From: Enoplolaimus lenunculus
Taxonomy: Eukaryota > Nematoda > Enoplea > Enoplida > Thoracostomopsidae
Reading direction: 5' to 3'
Assembly: GCA_030248215.1 (NCBI GenBank)
Contig: JASANG010002902.1
Location: 1 to 64,000 of the forward strand
DNA: 64,000 nucleotides
Below, one piece after another: positions 39,301 to 39,484 of this stretch (positions within the stretch are counted from its first letter, which is position 1; every line of letters starts with the position of its first letter). The position numbers were made by a program, and so were the translations under genes. Below the pieces are notes generated by a model, which was given only the letters and a program-made list of their open reading frames with translations, did no database searches and was not told the DNA's origin.

Positions 39301-39484
39301 ACAGTCCTAACTCAGAGTGAGTGATTCAACTCATTCTGAGTTAAAATCAACTCAATAAAATTTACAGTGAACGGAAGTTGCATATTCATGCCCTCCAAGA
39401 TTCACAACCGACCGTGGATGTCATTCAATTTACCGTCCTCAAAAATGAAACATCGTCGCGTTCCGATTCTTCTTGATCTCCCAT
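95..39484 (-). CDS. RyR: Ryanodine receptor, N-terminal ~1,897 residues, 44 coding exons; gene continues past the left edge
   Basis: RyR is the homotetrameric Ca2+ release channel of the sarco/endoplasmic reticulum. Conceptual splicing of 44 minus-strand exons gives one continuous frame of 5,693 nt with GT-AG borders and compatible phases at every junction. Domains in order: trefoil A (residues ~18-250), MIR (~250-440), RIH solenoid (~450-685), SPRY1 (~687-830), RyR repeats P1 (~897-990) and P2 (~992-1095), SPRY2 (~1110-1265), variable linker (~1345-1544), SPRY3 (~1545-1692) and the start of the next solenoid. Conserved blocks such as [37 protein letters not shown] and [15 protein letters not shown] match the family as I know it. 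The channel-forming C-terminal half lies outside the window. Phrases such as NMVVYEGG and [12 protein letters not shown] resemble nematode UNC-68. Odd points are a charged insert in exon 6 and a duplicated exon (34/34b). The first and last bases given here are coding limits; UTRs are not defined. Confidence 0.97.
362..617. repeat. 21-bp minisatellite, about 12 copies
   Basis: The unit aagttttcgaattttacta(aa) is repeated almost without change 44 bp upstream of the exon 44 acceptor (minus-strand sense). On the plus strand it reads as a fortuitous FSNFTKK heptad repeat. Purity indicates recent expansion. Confidence 0.95.
686..1136. mobile_element. CTGTAGTGA element (mariner-like, non-autonomous), 451 bp
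   Basis: Ends CTGTAGTGACCCGAATAA and ...TTATTCAGGTCATTACAG are inverted and flanked by TA. Related sequences occur at 6459-6573, 18165-18357, 27268-27348, 37069-37669, 41572-41765 and 51160-51495. Confidence 0.8.
1530..1651 (-). CDS. RyR: RyR exon 43 (residues 1783-1824)
   Basis: 122 nt, phase 2 to 1. It reads [20 protein letters not shown] and [16 protein letters not shown], matching [20 protein letters not shown] and AHALCSHVDQAQLLHA. Confidence 0.97.
1801..1882 (-). CDS. RyR: RyR exon 42 (residues 1756-1783)
   Basis: 82 nt, phase 1 to 2. It reads [20 protein letters not shown] and EHPSYL, counterpart of [20 protein letters not shown]. It is too short to appear as an open frame. Confidence 0.95.
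2000..2236. mobile_element. TTAGGC-core element, subfamily A
   Basis: Left end GGCCAATGTAAAGAACAGG, right end CCTGATCTTTACGCGGGCC. The core is AAGCCT hexamers (nematode telomeric TTAGGC on the other strand). Flanks CGCTAGA and CGCGAGA look like a degenerate target duplication. Confidence 0.8.
2431..2632. mobile_element. GAGTCAAAT hairpin element (mariner-like)
   Basis: Near-palindrome: CTGCAAAAAATCGTGAGTC at the left, its complement at the right, and GAGTCAAATT modules between. Older than the copies at 40779 and 45599. Confidence 0.75.
2823..3012 (-). CDS. RyR: RyR exon 41 (residues 1693-1756)
   Basis: 190 nt, phase 0 to 1. It reads [30 protein letters not shown] and GWSVLCDDP, matching MPLSAAMF, CPPRLEMQMLMPVSWSRMP and GWAVQCQEP. 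The donor is gtgagt. Confidence 0.97.
3056..3339. mobile_element. TTAA element with CTTGCA-rich hairpin (piggyBac-like)
   Basis: Terminal GCCCTATTCACACGTGCAAG and its inverted copy are close to TAAA/TTAA. The interior has repeated CTTGCAGCTGCAA motifs. Full copies recur at 12872, 21423, 36120 and 59206. Confidence 0.75.
3449..3535 (-). CDS. RyR: RyR exon 40, end of SPRY3 (residues 1664-1692)
   Basis: 87 nt, phase 0 to 0. It reads [20 protein letters not shown] and LQIELGRKG, matching [20 protein letters not shown] and IQFELGK. Confidence 0.97.
3925..4111 (-). CDS. RyR: RyR exon 39, SPRY3 (residues 1601-1663)
   Basis: 187 nt, phase 2 to 0. It reads [15 protein letters not shown], an acidic/serine loop, then [20 protein letters not shown] and GKDSSIRFK, matching CSNCYMVW and VIGCLVDLATGLMTF. 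Confidence 0.96.
4400..4659. mobile_element. AACTCAGA hairpin element (mariner-like)
   Basis: CTGTAAACTTCAGTGAGTTG at the left and an inverted TTTACAG end. The interior is built of (A)ACTCAGA/TCTGAGTT modules that form a long imperfect hairpin. Related copies at 20654, 38774, 48412 and 53001. Confidence 0.75.
4705..4856. repeat. 'CTAGCAAGGTGAGC' interspersed repeat
   Basis: Starts ACCCGTAGCCAGCTCACC and ends in a C-run followed by the inverted end ...TATGGGTCTG. About 150 bp, with degraded copies at 5130, 10158, 11938, 14628, 32050 and 35875. Confidence 0.65.
4882..5051 (-). CDS. RyR: RyR exon 38, SPRY3 (residues 1545-1601)
   Basis: 170 nt, phase 0 to 2. It reads [20 protein letters not shown] and [15 protein letters not shown], matching [20 protein letters not shown] and GWVTPDYHQHDMSFD. 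Confidence 0.97.
5130..5287. repeat. 'CTAGCAAGGTGAGC' interspersed repeat, inverted copy
   Basis: Same family as 4705-4856 in the opposite orientation: C-run part first, ending GTGAGCTGGCTAAGGGC. Confidence 0.6.
5588..5700 (-). CDS. RyR: RyR exon 37, variable linker (residues 1507-1544)
   Basis: 113 nt, phase 1 to 0. It reads [20 protein letters not shown] and [14 protein letters not shown]. The position matches the KKVAMMTQPPATPTLPRLP stretch of vertebrates. The donor is gtgagc. Confidence 0.85.
5756..6023. mobile_element. TTAGGC-core element, subfamily B
   Basis: Left end GGTCAATGTTACTTTTAGG, right end CCTAAAAGTAACATGGGCC. The core alternates AAGCCT runs with GTTGCAAAAGTGTGTTCC spacers, the same spacer that is amplified at 54290-56065. 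Confidence 0.85.
6364..6435 (-). CDS. RyR: RyR exon 36, variable linker (residues 1483-1507)
   Basis: 72 nt, phase 1 to 1. It reads [20 protein letters not shown], a predicted single charged helix. There is no direct homology; it is accepted on phase, splice sites and codon bias. It is too short to appear as an open frame. Confidence 0.75.
6459..6573. repeat. CTGTAGTGA element, truncated right part
   Basis: Retains TTAGGGACTCTATCCACTTA and the terminal GGTCACTACAG. The left half is missing. Confidence 0.6.
6574..6929. mobile_element. CTTAAG-rich element
   Basis: Contains many TACTTAAGTA motifs and ends GATTTCAGAAACCCAGCC. The other copies (14000, 26421, 60166) share both ends and an interior CGACTTAAGTA-rich palindromic layout. 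Confidence 0.65.
7020..7300. repeat. ~70-bp tandem repeat, about 4 copies
   Basis: Each unit starts GACCAATCAAAAGATTACTT and contains ATAATGTCCAAT. It lies within the intron after exon 35, about 50 bp from that exon's donor. Confidence 0.85.
7347..7501 (-). CDS. RyR: RyR exon 35, variable linker (residues 1431-1483)
   Basis: 155 nt, phase 2 to 1. It reads [20 protein letters not shown] and then [17 protein letters not shown], counterpart of KNKKRGFLFKAKK in vertebrates. The acceptor region is a tandem ttcagacag, so two 3' splice sites 4 nt apart (exon end 7501 or 7497) are possible. Confidence 0.9.
7582..7693 (-). CDS. RyR: Possible alternative RyR exon 34b (duplicate of the end of exon 34)
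   Basis: Open sequence reading [20 protein letters not shown] and [16 protein letters not shown]. It shares ALDGIDE, GLL and the following CCGAG-GTGGGAC nucleotides with exon 34, as a tandem duplication would. Its acceptor (cattggaaaag) accepts the phase-2 donor of exon 34. Its donor (CGA then gtggga) is phase 0 and stays in frame with exon 35 only if the second, 4-nt downstream acceptor (cagacag) is used; the net effect is 36 extra codons. It may instead be an exon of uncertain borders or a decayed copy. Confidence 0.5.
7787..7967 (-). CDS. RyR: RyR exon 34, variable linker (residues 1371-1431)
   Basis: 181 nt, phase 1 to 2. It is an Ala-rich helix ([16 protein letters not shown]), then [14 protein letters not shown] and a low-complexity stretch with [16 protein letters not shown]. 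The donor used here (AAA then gtatga) keeps phase with exon 35. An alternative donor lies further on (GAGG then gtggga), but its phase does not fit. The 3' half resembles the adjacent segment 7582-7693. Confidence 0.82.
8473..8555 (-). CDS. RyR: RyR exon 33, variable linker (residues 1343-1371)
   Basis: 83 nt, phase 2 to 1. It reads [20 protein letters not shown] and AEEEAQ, a charged helix-like linker. The position corresponds to the divergent region between SPRY2 and SPRY3 in other RyRs. Phase fits on both sides. An 18-bp minisatellite sits just upstream of the acceptor (tttaag, weaker than its neighbours). Confidence 0.82.
8582..8724. repeat. 18-bp minisatellite, about 8 copies
   Basis: The unit aatgacgtgtcgtttgag is repeated with few changes, about 25 bp upstream of the exon 33 acceptor (minus-strand sense). 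Confidence 0.93.
8725..9277. other. Intron stretch with nothing recognised
   Basis: AT-rich intron between exons 33 and 32. No repeat family or coding signal stands out. Confidence 0.5.
9278..9403 (-). CDS. RyR: RyR exon 32 (residues 1301-1343)
   Basis: 126 nt, phase 2 to 2. It reads [20 protein letters not shown] and [13 protein letters not shown], matching TPPCLRLTHR and [14 protein letters not shown] of vertebrates. It is the last conserved block before the variable linker. Confidence 0.95.
9605..9746. mobile_element. TTAGGC-core element, subfamily B, short
   Basis: GCCAATGTCACTTTTTTGGG at the left and TAAAAGTCCATGGGCC at the right. The flanks AAATTTCA and AAATTTCG are an 8-bp duplication with one mismatch. 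The core has only three hexamers. Confidence 0.85.
9907..10014 (-). CDS. RyR: RyR exon 31 (residues 1265-1301)
   Basis: 108 nt, phase 2 to 2. It reads [18 protein letters not shown] and CIDMTRIPA, counterpart of NMQRPVTTWFSKGLPQFE. Confidence 0.95.
10158..10324. repeat. 'CTAGCAAGGTGAGC' interspersed repeat
   Basis: CCCGTAGCCAGCTCACCTTG at the left and GGCTACGGACCC at the right. Same family as 4705-4856. Confidence 0.65.
10749..10872 (-). CDS. RyR: RyR exon 30, end of SPRY2 (residues 1224-1265)
   Basis: 124 nt, phase 1 to 2. It reads [20 protein letters not shown] and [11 protein letters not shown], matching [20 protein letters not shown] and ICGLQEGFEPF. Confidence 0.97.
11034..11111 (-). 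CDS. RyR: RyR exon 29, SPRY2 (residues 1198-1224)
   Basis: 78 nt, phase 1 to 1. It reads [20 protein letters not shown], matching [20 protein letters not shown]. Confidence 0.95.
11315..11535. repeat. AAGAGTG element, truncated
   Basis: Begins CAAGAGTGCATGATAC and shares the 'GTACCCACCGGGCGTTACG' and CATGGTTCTCACAGGTTGTA blocks with the copy at 60674-60989. Confidence 0.6.
11664..11767 (-). CDS. RyR: RyR exon 28, SPRY2 (residues 1163-1198)
   Basis: 104 nt, phase 2 to 1. It reads [20 protein letters not shown] and [12 protein letters not shown], matching QPGDVVGCMIDLTENTI. Confidence 0.96.
11938..12085. repeat. 'CTAGCAAGGTGAGC' repeat, diverged copy
   Basis: Begins ATTGTAGCCAGCTCAAGATG and ends with a complementary GGCTACTGGCCC stretch. 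Strongly diverged. Confidence 0.45.
12130..12243 (-). CDS. RyR: RyR exon 27, SPRY2 (residues 1125-1163)
   Basis: 114 nt, phase 2 to 2. It reads [20 protein letters not shown] and DDMSYGFDG, matching [20 protein letters not shown] and DELAYVFNGH. Confidence 0.96.
12872..13132. mobile_element. TTAA element with CTTGCA-rich hairpin (piggyBac-like)
   Basis: TTAAGCTCTATTCACAG at the left and GTGAATAGGGTTTAA at the right: inverted ends with TTAA on both sides. Confidence 0.85.
13221..13305 (-). CDS. RyR: RyR exon 26, start of SPRY2 (residues 1097-1125)
   Basis: 85 nt, phase 1 to 2. It reads [16 protein letters not shown], counterpart of RIFRAEKSYTVQSGRWYF. It is too short to appear as an open frame. 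Confidence 0.94.
13360..13670. mobile_element. AAGAGTG element, complete, 311 bp, 8-bp duplication
   Basis: CAAGAGTGCATGATACCC and its inverted end ATCCACTCTT are flanked by perfect 8-bp GCTAAGAC duplications (13352-13359, 13671-13678). The 8-bp duplication suggests hAT-type transposition. The interior has G/C homopolymer runs and a hairpin. Confidence 0.88.
14000..14357. mobile_element. CTTAAG-rich element
   Basis: Left AATGGGTTTGTGAAACTATA, right GATTTCAGAAACCCAGTC; repeated ACTTAAGTA motifs. It ends next to the exon 25 donor, 17 bp from the exon. Confidence 0.7.
14374..14527 (-). CDS. RyR: RyR exon 25, RyR repeat P2 (residues 1046-1097)
   Basis: 154 nt, phase 0 to 1. It reads [20 protein letters not shown] and [20 protein letters not shown]. 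The donor is gtgtgt. Confidence 0.95.
14628..14750. repeat. 'CTAGCAAGGTGAGC' repeat, short copy
   Basis: GACCCGTAGCCAAGG then a G-run of 12, ending CCCCTAGCAAGG. Confidence 0.55.
14877..15088. mobile_element. TTAGGC-core element, subfamily A
   Basis: GGTCCAACGTAAAGAACAGG at the left and CCTGATCTTTACATGGACC at the right. The core has dispersed AAGCCT hexamers and a TTAGTCTAAATCTTAAGC segment typical of the subfamily. Confidence 0.85.
15221..15380 (-). CDS. RyR: RyR exon 24, RyR repeat P2 (residues 992-1045)
   Basis: 160 nt, phase 2 to 0. It reads [15 protein letters not shown] and [18 protein letters not shown], matching NGYKPAPLDLSHVRL and NGHNVWARDRVGQGW of vertebrates. Confidence 0.97.
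15494..15618. repeat. Direct duplication of ~62 bp
   Basis: Two adjacent identical copies of a segment that starts GTAGGGAAGTTTACTGTTTG and ends AAGTCCACTTACT. Confidence 0.9.
15622..16080 (-). other. Unrecognised coding-like island inside the RyR intron between exons 23 and 24
   Basis: Two minus-strand stretches read like protein. One (about 15622-15735) reads [20 protein letters not shown] and ends at a ctaca/gtaagt donor-like site. The other (about 15928-16080) reads [20 protein letters not shown] and then [20 protein letters not shown] followed by a stop. Neither matches a family I know or the RyR sequence expected here. They could be remains of a transposable element or of a nested gene. 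Confidence 0.3.
16125..16202 (-). CDS. RyR: RyR exon 23, end of repeat P1 (residues 966-992)
   Basis: 78 nt, phase 2 to 2. It reads [14 protein letters not shown] and IKNIKLPNT, counterpart of TLLALGCHVGMADE and KLPKTY. A 3,395-bp intron holding the pure TTAGGC array separates it from exon 22. Confidence 0.92.
16744..17344. mobile_element. TTAGGC-core element, subfamily A, expanded core
   Basis: GGCCAATGTAAAGAACAGAG at the left; the subfamily right end (ACAGAAAAACGTTCCGCCCC, then TGATTTTTACACGG) at the right. About 600 bp, of which 390 bp is the pure hexamer array. Confidence 0.88.
16791..17180. repeat. Perfect (AAGCCT)65 = (TTAGGC)n interstitial telomere-type array
   Basis: About 65 uninterrupted hexamers with no variant that I can see. 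On the minus strand this is TTAGGC, the nematode telomeric unit. It lies in the 3.4-kb intron between RyR exons 22 and 23. The long Leu-Ser and Leu-Arg reading frames across it are artefacts. Confidence 0.98.
17400..17860. other. GC-richer island, weak coding-like signal, unrecognised
   Basis: More CpG than the surrounding intron and open in several frames on both strands. On the plus strand one frame reads [20 protein letters not shown] then [15 protein letters not shown]; another reads [15 protein letters not shown]. On the minus strand there is a 157-codon open frame. No family is recognised, and openness in several frames is a warning against any single reading. Confidence 0.25.
18053..18430. 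mobile_element. GGATCC-ended element nested in a TTAGGC-core element
   Basis: Ends CAATGGCGGATCC and GGATCCGCCACT are inverted and flanked by GCTTAGGAA on both sides (18044-18052, 18431-18439), a perfect 9-bp match made from TTAGGC-core sequence. The middle carries part of a CTGTAGTGA element. Confidence 0.85.
18165..18357. repeat. CTGTAGTGA element fragment, third nesting level
   Basis: Contains GGACTCTACCCGCTTACGG and the right end GGGTCACTACAG. It lies inside the GGATCC-ended element. Confidence 0.7.
19028..19521. repeat. Decayed TTAGGC-core A element split by a GATAGGT repeat
   Basis: The left piece has ACAGTGGTATAAACATATTTC and hexamers. The right piece has AATTAGTCTAAAATACAAGC as in subfamily A. 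Between them (19097-19321) lies a GATAGGT-family repeat with CATATTCTTAAATGTGTATA and AATTTGAGAATACGGG ends. Confidence 0.55.
19598..19701 (-). CDS. RyR: RyR exon 22, RyR repeat P1 (residues 932-966)
   Basis: 104 nt, phase 0 to 2. It reads [20 protein letters not shown] and NIQLALDTL, matching the second half of the P1 repeat. It is too short to appear as an open frame. Confidence 0.95.
19784..19968. mobile_element. TTAGGC-core element, subfamily A, perfect 8-bp duplication
   Basis: GGCCCATGTATAGAACAAGG at the left and CCTGTTCTATACATGGCC at the right are nearly perfect inverted ends. They are flanked by GGTCAACC on both sides (19776-19783, 19969-19976). Confidence 0.92.
20090..20440 (-). other. 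Unrecognised coding-like island in the intron between exons 21 and 22
   Basis: One frame reads [20 protein letters not shown] and then [16 protein letters not shown] neighbouring frame reads [20 protein letters not shown]. No homology is recognised and the pieces are not in one frame; probably a decayed element. Confidence 0.25.
20654..20910. mobile_element. AACTCAGA hairpin element (mariner-like)
   Basis: CACTGTAAATTCCAGTGAG at the left and GCAATTTACAGTG at the right; the inter-arm modules are the same as in 4400-4659. It ends 48 bp from exon 21's donor side. Confidence 0.8.
20958..21062 (-). CDS. RyR: RyR exon 21, RyR repeat P1 (residues 897-931)
   Basis: 105 nt, phase 0 to 0. It reads [20 protein letters not shown] and ends GWQYGE, the signature of the RyR repeat family. 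Confidence 0.97.
21130..21290. repeat. TTAA/CTTGCA hairpin element, partial
   Basis: Contains TTTGCAGCTGCAAG and TTGCACGTGCAAGTTTTTGC, with a diverged left end. Confidence 0.55.
21423..21705. mobile_element. TTAA element with CTTGCA-rich hairpin (piggyBac-like)
   Basis: TTAATGCACTATTCACACG at the left and GTGAATAAGCTTTAA at the right, with TTAA at both borders. Confidence 0.85.
21889..22131. mobile_element. TTAGGC-core element, subfamily A, opposite orientation
   Basis: GGACCCATGTAAAGATCAGG at the left and CCTGTTCTATACATTGGCC at the right. Flanks ACCGCAT and ACCGCAC form a near-perfect duplication. Seven consecutive CTTAGG hexamers at the centre. Confidence 0.88.
22206..22353. mobile_element. 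TTAGGC-core element, subfamily A, short
   Basis: GGCCCATGTATACAACAGGG at the left and CCCTGTTCTATACATGGGCC at the right. 8-bp flanks AAGTTCTC/AAGTTTTC (7 of 8). It ends 38 bp from the exon 20 donor. Confidence 0.9.
22392..22599 (-). CDS. RyR: RyR exon 20, SPRY1 to repeat P1 linker (residues 827-896)
   Basis: 208 nt, phase 2 to 0. It reads [20 protein letters not shown] and [10 protein letters not shown], counterpart of [20 protein letters not shown] and DFVPCPVDT. Confidence 0.96.
22892..23080. mobile_element. TTAGGC-core element, subfamily A
   Basis: GGCCAATCTCAAGAACAGGA at the left and CCCTGATCTTTATATGGGCC at the right; it ends about 20 bp from the exon 19 donor. Confidence 0.85.
23100..23286 (-). 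CDS. RyR: RyR exon 19, SPRY1 (residues 765-827)
   Basis: 187 nt, phase 1 to 2. It reads [29 protein letters not shown] and [19 protein letters not shown]-core element ends only about 20 bp beyond the donor. Confidence 0.96.
23308..23738. mobile_element. GATAGGT repeat, interrupted by a hairpin element
   Basis: CATATTCTCAAATGCGTATA at the left and CTCACATTTGAGAATACG at the right are inverted. The family recurs at 19097 and 34298. A GAGTCAAAT element splits it at 23511-23716. Confidence 0.75.
23511..23716. mobile_element. GAGTCAAAT hairpin element, nested
   Basis: Starts CAGCCAAAAATGGTGAGTC, ends TTTTTTGCAGTG, with TA on both sides. It lies inside the GATAGGT repeat, so it is the younger insertion. 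Confidence 0.85.
24271..24509 (-). CDS. RyR: RyR exon 18, SPRY1 (residues 685-765)
   Basis: 239 nt, phase 2 to 1, the longest exon here. It contains [36 protein letters not shown] and [17 protein letters not shown]. The glycine-rich loop after YPG reads VSCRFGGSG instead of the usual GGGEGWGGNG type, a local divergence. Confidence 0.97.
24600..24968. other. Intron stretch with a loose direct repeat
   Basis: A ~130-bp segment containing GTCAACGAATAGTTAAC is repeated with changes (GTCAACGAGTAGTTAAC). Nothing else is recognised. Confidence 0.5.
24969..25150. repeat. 'GTTATAACGTGAACCC' element, short copy
   Basis: Has GGGACAAAACGTGTCC and GCCCCGGTTATAACGTGAAC near the left and GTCCCAGTTATGTCG near the right. 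It is related to 46407-46945. Confidence 0.5.
25213..25660. repeat. ~100-bp tandem repeat, about 4.3 copies
   Basis: Units carry GCTTAACAAATTATGCAAAT and AGACCAGTAAAAACACAACA. The first four are nearly identical and the last is diverged. Confidence 0.93.
25759..25892 (-). CDS. RyR: RyR exon 17, end of RIH domain (residues 641-685)
   Basis: 134 nt, phase 0 to 2. It reads [20 protein letters not shown] and [20 protein letters not shown]. The vertebrate form is [20 protein letters not shown]. The donor is gtaaat. Confidence 0.96.
26258..26376 (-). CDS. RyR: RyR exon 16, RIH domain (residues 601-640)
   Basis: 119 nt, phase 1 to 0. It reads [20 protein letters not shown] and then [14 protein letters not shown]. 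Confidence 0.97.
26421..26731. mobile_element. CTTAAG-rich element
   Basis: GGCTGGGTTTCTGAAACCCT at the left and AGATTTCAGAAACCCAGCC at the right are inverted, with ATT on both sides (possible 3-bp duplication). Confidence 0.8.
26986..27087 (-). CDS. RyR: RyR exon 15, RIH domain (residues 567-601)
   Basis: 102 nt, phase 1 to 1. It reads [18 protein letters not shown] and RLDWIFGRL, matching SLIRGNRSNCALFS and NLDWLVSKL of vertebrates. Confidence 0.97.
27268..27348. repeat. CTGTAGTGA element fragment, inverted
   Basis: Matches the complement of the left end of 686-1136 (GGCCAAATAAATATCAGTCC). Confidence 0.6.
27457..27592 (-). CDS. RyR: RyR exon 14, RIH domain (residues 522-567)
   Basis: 136 nt, phase 0 to 1. 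It reads [16 protein letters not shown] and [16 protein letters not shown], counterpart of GMLSMVLNCIDRLNV and ESWKEIVNLLYELLA. Confidence 0.96.
27759..27957. mobile_element. TTAGGC-core element, subfamily A, opposite orientation
   Basis: GGCCCATGAAAAGATCAGGG at the left, TTGTTTACATTGGTC at the right; the hexamer core is partly diverged. Confidence 0.8.
27985..28068. repeat. GAGTCAAAT element, half copy
   Basis: Only the right arm: TTTGACTCAGTTTGTGTAGT through the CAATTTTTTAGTG end. Confidence 0.65.
28109..28320. mobile_element. GAGTCAAAT hairpin element
   Basis: CACTGCAAAAATAATGGTG at the left and its complement TTATTTGCAGTG at the right. TA lies at the left border and TG at the right. Long hairpin. 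Confidence 0.85.
28359..28423 (-). CDS. RyR: RyR exon 13, RIH domain (residues 500-521)
   Basis: 65 nt, phase 1 to 0. It reads [19 protein letters not shown], counterpart of KLRSLRNRQSLFQEEG. It is too short to appear as an open frame. Confidence 0.95.
28440..29027. other. Intron stretch, mostly unassigned
   Basis: Intron between exons 13 and 12. A few degenerate CTAAGCCTA hexamers near 28880-28950 suggest an old TTAGGC-core remnant. No coding signal is seen. Confidence 0.45.
29028..29149 (-). CDS. RyR: RyR exon 12, RIH domain (residues 459-500)
   Basis: 122 nt, phase 2 to 1. It contains [20 protein letters not shown], matching VILSLQDLIIYFEPPSED of vertebrates. The preceding [15 protein letters not shown] is a variable loop. 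Confidence 0.96.
29500..29710. repeat. 'TTTACCCGCGGGTA' repeat
   Basis: Contains TTTACCCGCGGGTACCC, CCTGCGGGTAAAG and TTTTTACCTGC motifs in both orientations. A related stretch lies at 61090-61235. Confidence 0.5.
29728..29897 (-). CDS. RyR: RyR exon 11, end of MIR and start of RIH (residues 403-459)
   Basis: 170 nt, phase 0 to 2. It contains [20 protein letters not shown] and [16 protein letters not shown]. The donor is gtgagt. Confidence 0.97.
30213..30335 (-). CDS. RyR: RyR exon 10, MIR domain (residues 362-402)
   Basis: 123 nt, phase 0 to 0. It reads [20 protein letters not shown] and ends TNMWLSYQ, matching [20 protein letters not shown] and GLWLTY of vertebrate RyR. Confidence 0.96.
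30559..30798. mobile_element. TTAGGC-core element, subfamily B, opposite orientation
   Basis: GGCCGATGTTACTTTTAAGG at the left and TAAAAGTAACATTAGCC at the right. Flanks AAAGATC/AAAGGTC form a near duplication. The core has AATACGCTTTTGCAACGC spacers. Confidence 0.82.
31089..31226 (-). CDS. RyR: RyR exon 9, MIR domain (residues 316-361)
   Basis: 138 nt, phase 0 to 0. [20 protein letters not shown] is the MIR signature (FRLRHVTTGQYLAL in vertebrates). Confidence 0.97.
31265..31400. repeat. Interspersed repeat shared with 49095-49230
   Basis: Both contain AATTTCAAGACTCC, AATTTCAGACATTAATAG and AACAGCTCT/AACAACTCT in the same order. Confidence 0.5.
31633..31738 (-). CDS. RyR: RyR exon 8 (residues 280-315)
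   Basis: 106 nt, phase 2 to 0. It reads [20 protein letters not shown] and then [16 protein letters not shown]. The vertebrate counterpart is [20 protein letters not shown]; the wording here is closer to nematode UNC-68. Confidence 0.96.
32050..32216. repeat. 'CTAGCAAGGTGAGC' interspersed repeat
   Basis: CCGGTAACCAGCTCACCTTG at the left, GTCTGGTTACGTGCCCGC at the right. Confidence 0.6.
32304..32397 (-). CDS. RyR: RyR exon 7 (residues 249-280)
   Basis: 94 nt, phase 1 to 2. It reads [19 protein letters not shown], the start of the MIR region (vertebrate counterpart HVLRLFHGHMDECL). Confidence 0.96.
32742..32810. repeat. GC-rich 'CGCCGCTGGACG' repeat
   Basis: CGCTCCGCTGGACGCCGCTG and a following inverted GGGTGCCGGCGTCTGG. 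Related GC-rich patches lie at 38240, 41955, 47968 and 61998. Confidence 0.6.
33249..33459 (-). CDS. RyR: RyR exon 6 (residues 179-249) with a charged-tract insert
   Basis: 211 nt, phase 0 to 1. It continues the trefoil with HIMTMI and resumes with [17 protein letters not shown], which matches the conserved QTLWN block. Between these lie about 33 residues (185-217) of almost only Lys, Glu and Asp, encoded by imperfect triplet repeats (ctt/ttc/tct on the plus strand). Vertebrate RyRs have about 14 residues over the whole gap, so this is an insertion in a surface loop. The acceptor (tttgtatttcag) and donor (gtaaga) are both good. Confidence 0.95.
33610..33925. repeat. ~28-bp minisatellite, about 11 copies
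   Basis: The unit ATTTTAATAAAAATTGCAAA(ATTTCGAT) is repeated with point changes. It lies about 150 bp upstream of the exon 6 acceptor. Confidence 0.92.
34298..34508. repeat. GATAGGT repeat
   Basis: Contains AGTAGCACCTATCATCAGTT and CACACATTTGAGTGTACGGG. Same family as 23308-23738 but not interrupted. Confidence 0.6.
34525..34637 (-). CDS. RyR: RyR exon 5 (residues 141-178)
   Basis: 113 nt, phase 1 to 0. It contains [15 protein letters not shown] and [17 protein letters not shown], nearly invariant in RyRs, and ends at ERYL. Confidence 0.97.
34640..35313. other. Intron between exons 5 and 4, nothing firm
   Basis: AT-rich, with a few isolated CCTAAGC/GCTTAAG hexamers near 35050-35170 that may be an old TTAGGC-core remnant. 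Confidence 0.45.
35314..35458 (-). CDS. RyR: RyR exon 4 (residues 93-141)
   Basis: 145 nt, phase 0 to 1. It contains [24 protein letters not shown] and [10 protein letters not shown], core strands of trefoil domain A. The codon for Gly141 is split with exon 5. Confidence 0.96.
35875..36025. repeat. 'CTAGCAAGGTGAGC' interspersed repeat, inverted
   Basis: C-run segment first, ending CTAGCAAGGTGACCTGGC and TACGGG. Confidence 0.6.
36120..36422. mobile_element. TTAA element with CTTGCA-rich hairpin, abutting a splice donor
   Basis: TTAAGCCCCATTCACACGTG at the left and CACGTGTGAGTACAGCTTTA at the right. The right border reaches the exon 3 donor (exon starts at 36424), so the donor GTAA overlaps the degenerate target duplication. 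Confidence 0.82.
36424..36522 (-). CDS. RyR: RyR exon 3 (residues 60-92)
   Basis: 99 nt, phase 0 to 0. It reads [16 protein letters not shown] and then [12 protein letters not shown], a highly conserved RyR block. The gtaaag donor abuts, and probably overlaps, the target duplication of a TTAA-type element (36120-36422). Confidence 0.96.
36792..36963. mobile_element. TTAGGC-core element, subfamily B, perfect 8-bp duplication
   Basis: GGCCAATGTTACTTTAAGGG at the left. The right end is shortened. Flanked by AAACAGTG on both sides (36784-36791, 36964-36971). Confidence 0.88.
37069..37669. mobile_element. CTGTAGTGA element, interrupted by a hairpin element
   Basis: TAGTGACCCGACTGACGAGG at the left and CATGCGGGTAACTACAATG at the right, with family-typical GGATTCTGTCCACTAACGG between. 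Split at 37263-37481. Confidence 0.7.
37263..37481. mobile_element. GAGTCAAAT hairpin element, nested
   Basis: CACTGCAAAAAATGGTGAGTC at the left and the complement at the right: an almost perfect hairpin within a CTGTAGTGA element. Confidence 0.88.
37729..37854 (-). CDS. RyR: RyR exon 2 (residues 18-59)
   Basis: 126 nt, phase 0 to 0, flanked by a tttgtag acceptor and a gtataa donor. It contains SDTVVLSC and [16 protein letters not shown], the first strands of the N-terminal beta-trefoil (domain A). Confidence 0.96.
38240..38420. repeat. GC-rich imperfect 'CGTCCGGCACCG' repeat
   Basis: Repeated CCGTTCGTCACCC/CATCCGG/CGGCACC words. Similar words occur at 61998-62105 in the opposite sense. Confidence 0.5.
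38440..38530. repeat. AAGAGTG element fragment
   Basis: Contains GCATGCAACTGAGTACATTC and GCGCCGCGTTTGAGG, similar to the left part of the 13360 element. Confidence 0.45.
38774..39369. mobile_element. AACTCAGA hairpin element, interrupted by an AAGAGTG element
   Basis: CACTGTAAATTTCAAAGAG at the left and AAATTTACAGTG at the right. It lies in RyR intron 1, 65 bp from exon 1. Split by 38937-39271. Confidence 0.82.
38937..39271. mobile_element. AAGAGTG element, nested, perfect 8-bp duplication
   Basis: AAGAGTGGATGATCCCTT at the left and ATGCACTCTTG at the right, flanked by GTTGAATC on both sides (38929-38936, 39272-39279). Confidence 0.9.
39434..39484 (-). CDS. RyR: RyR exon 1 (start codon, residues 1-17)
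   Basis: Reads [17 protein letters not shown] and then a gtaaat donor in phase 0. The acidic stretch followed by D-V-S-F-L-R-T is the typical RyR N-terminus. The start was chosen because an in-frame stop lies about 75 nt upstream with no ATG between it and this one. It is too short to show as an open reading frame of its own. Confidence 0.93.
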
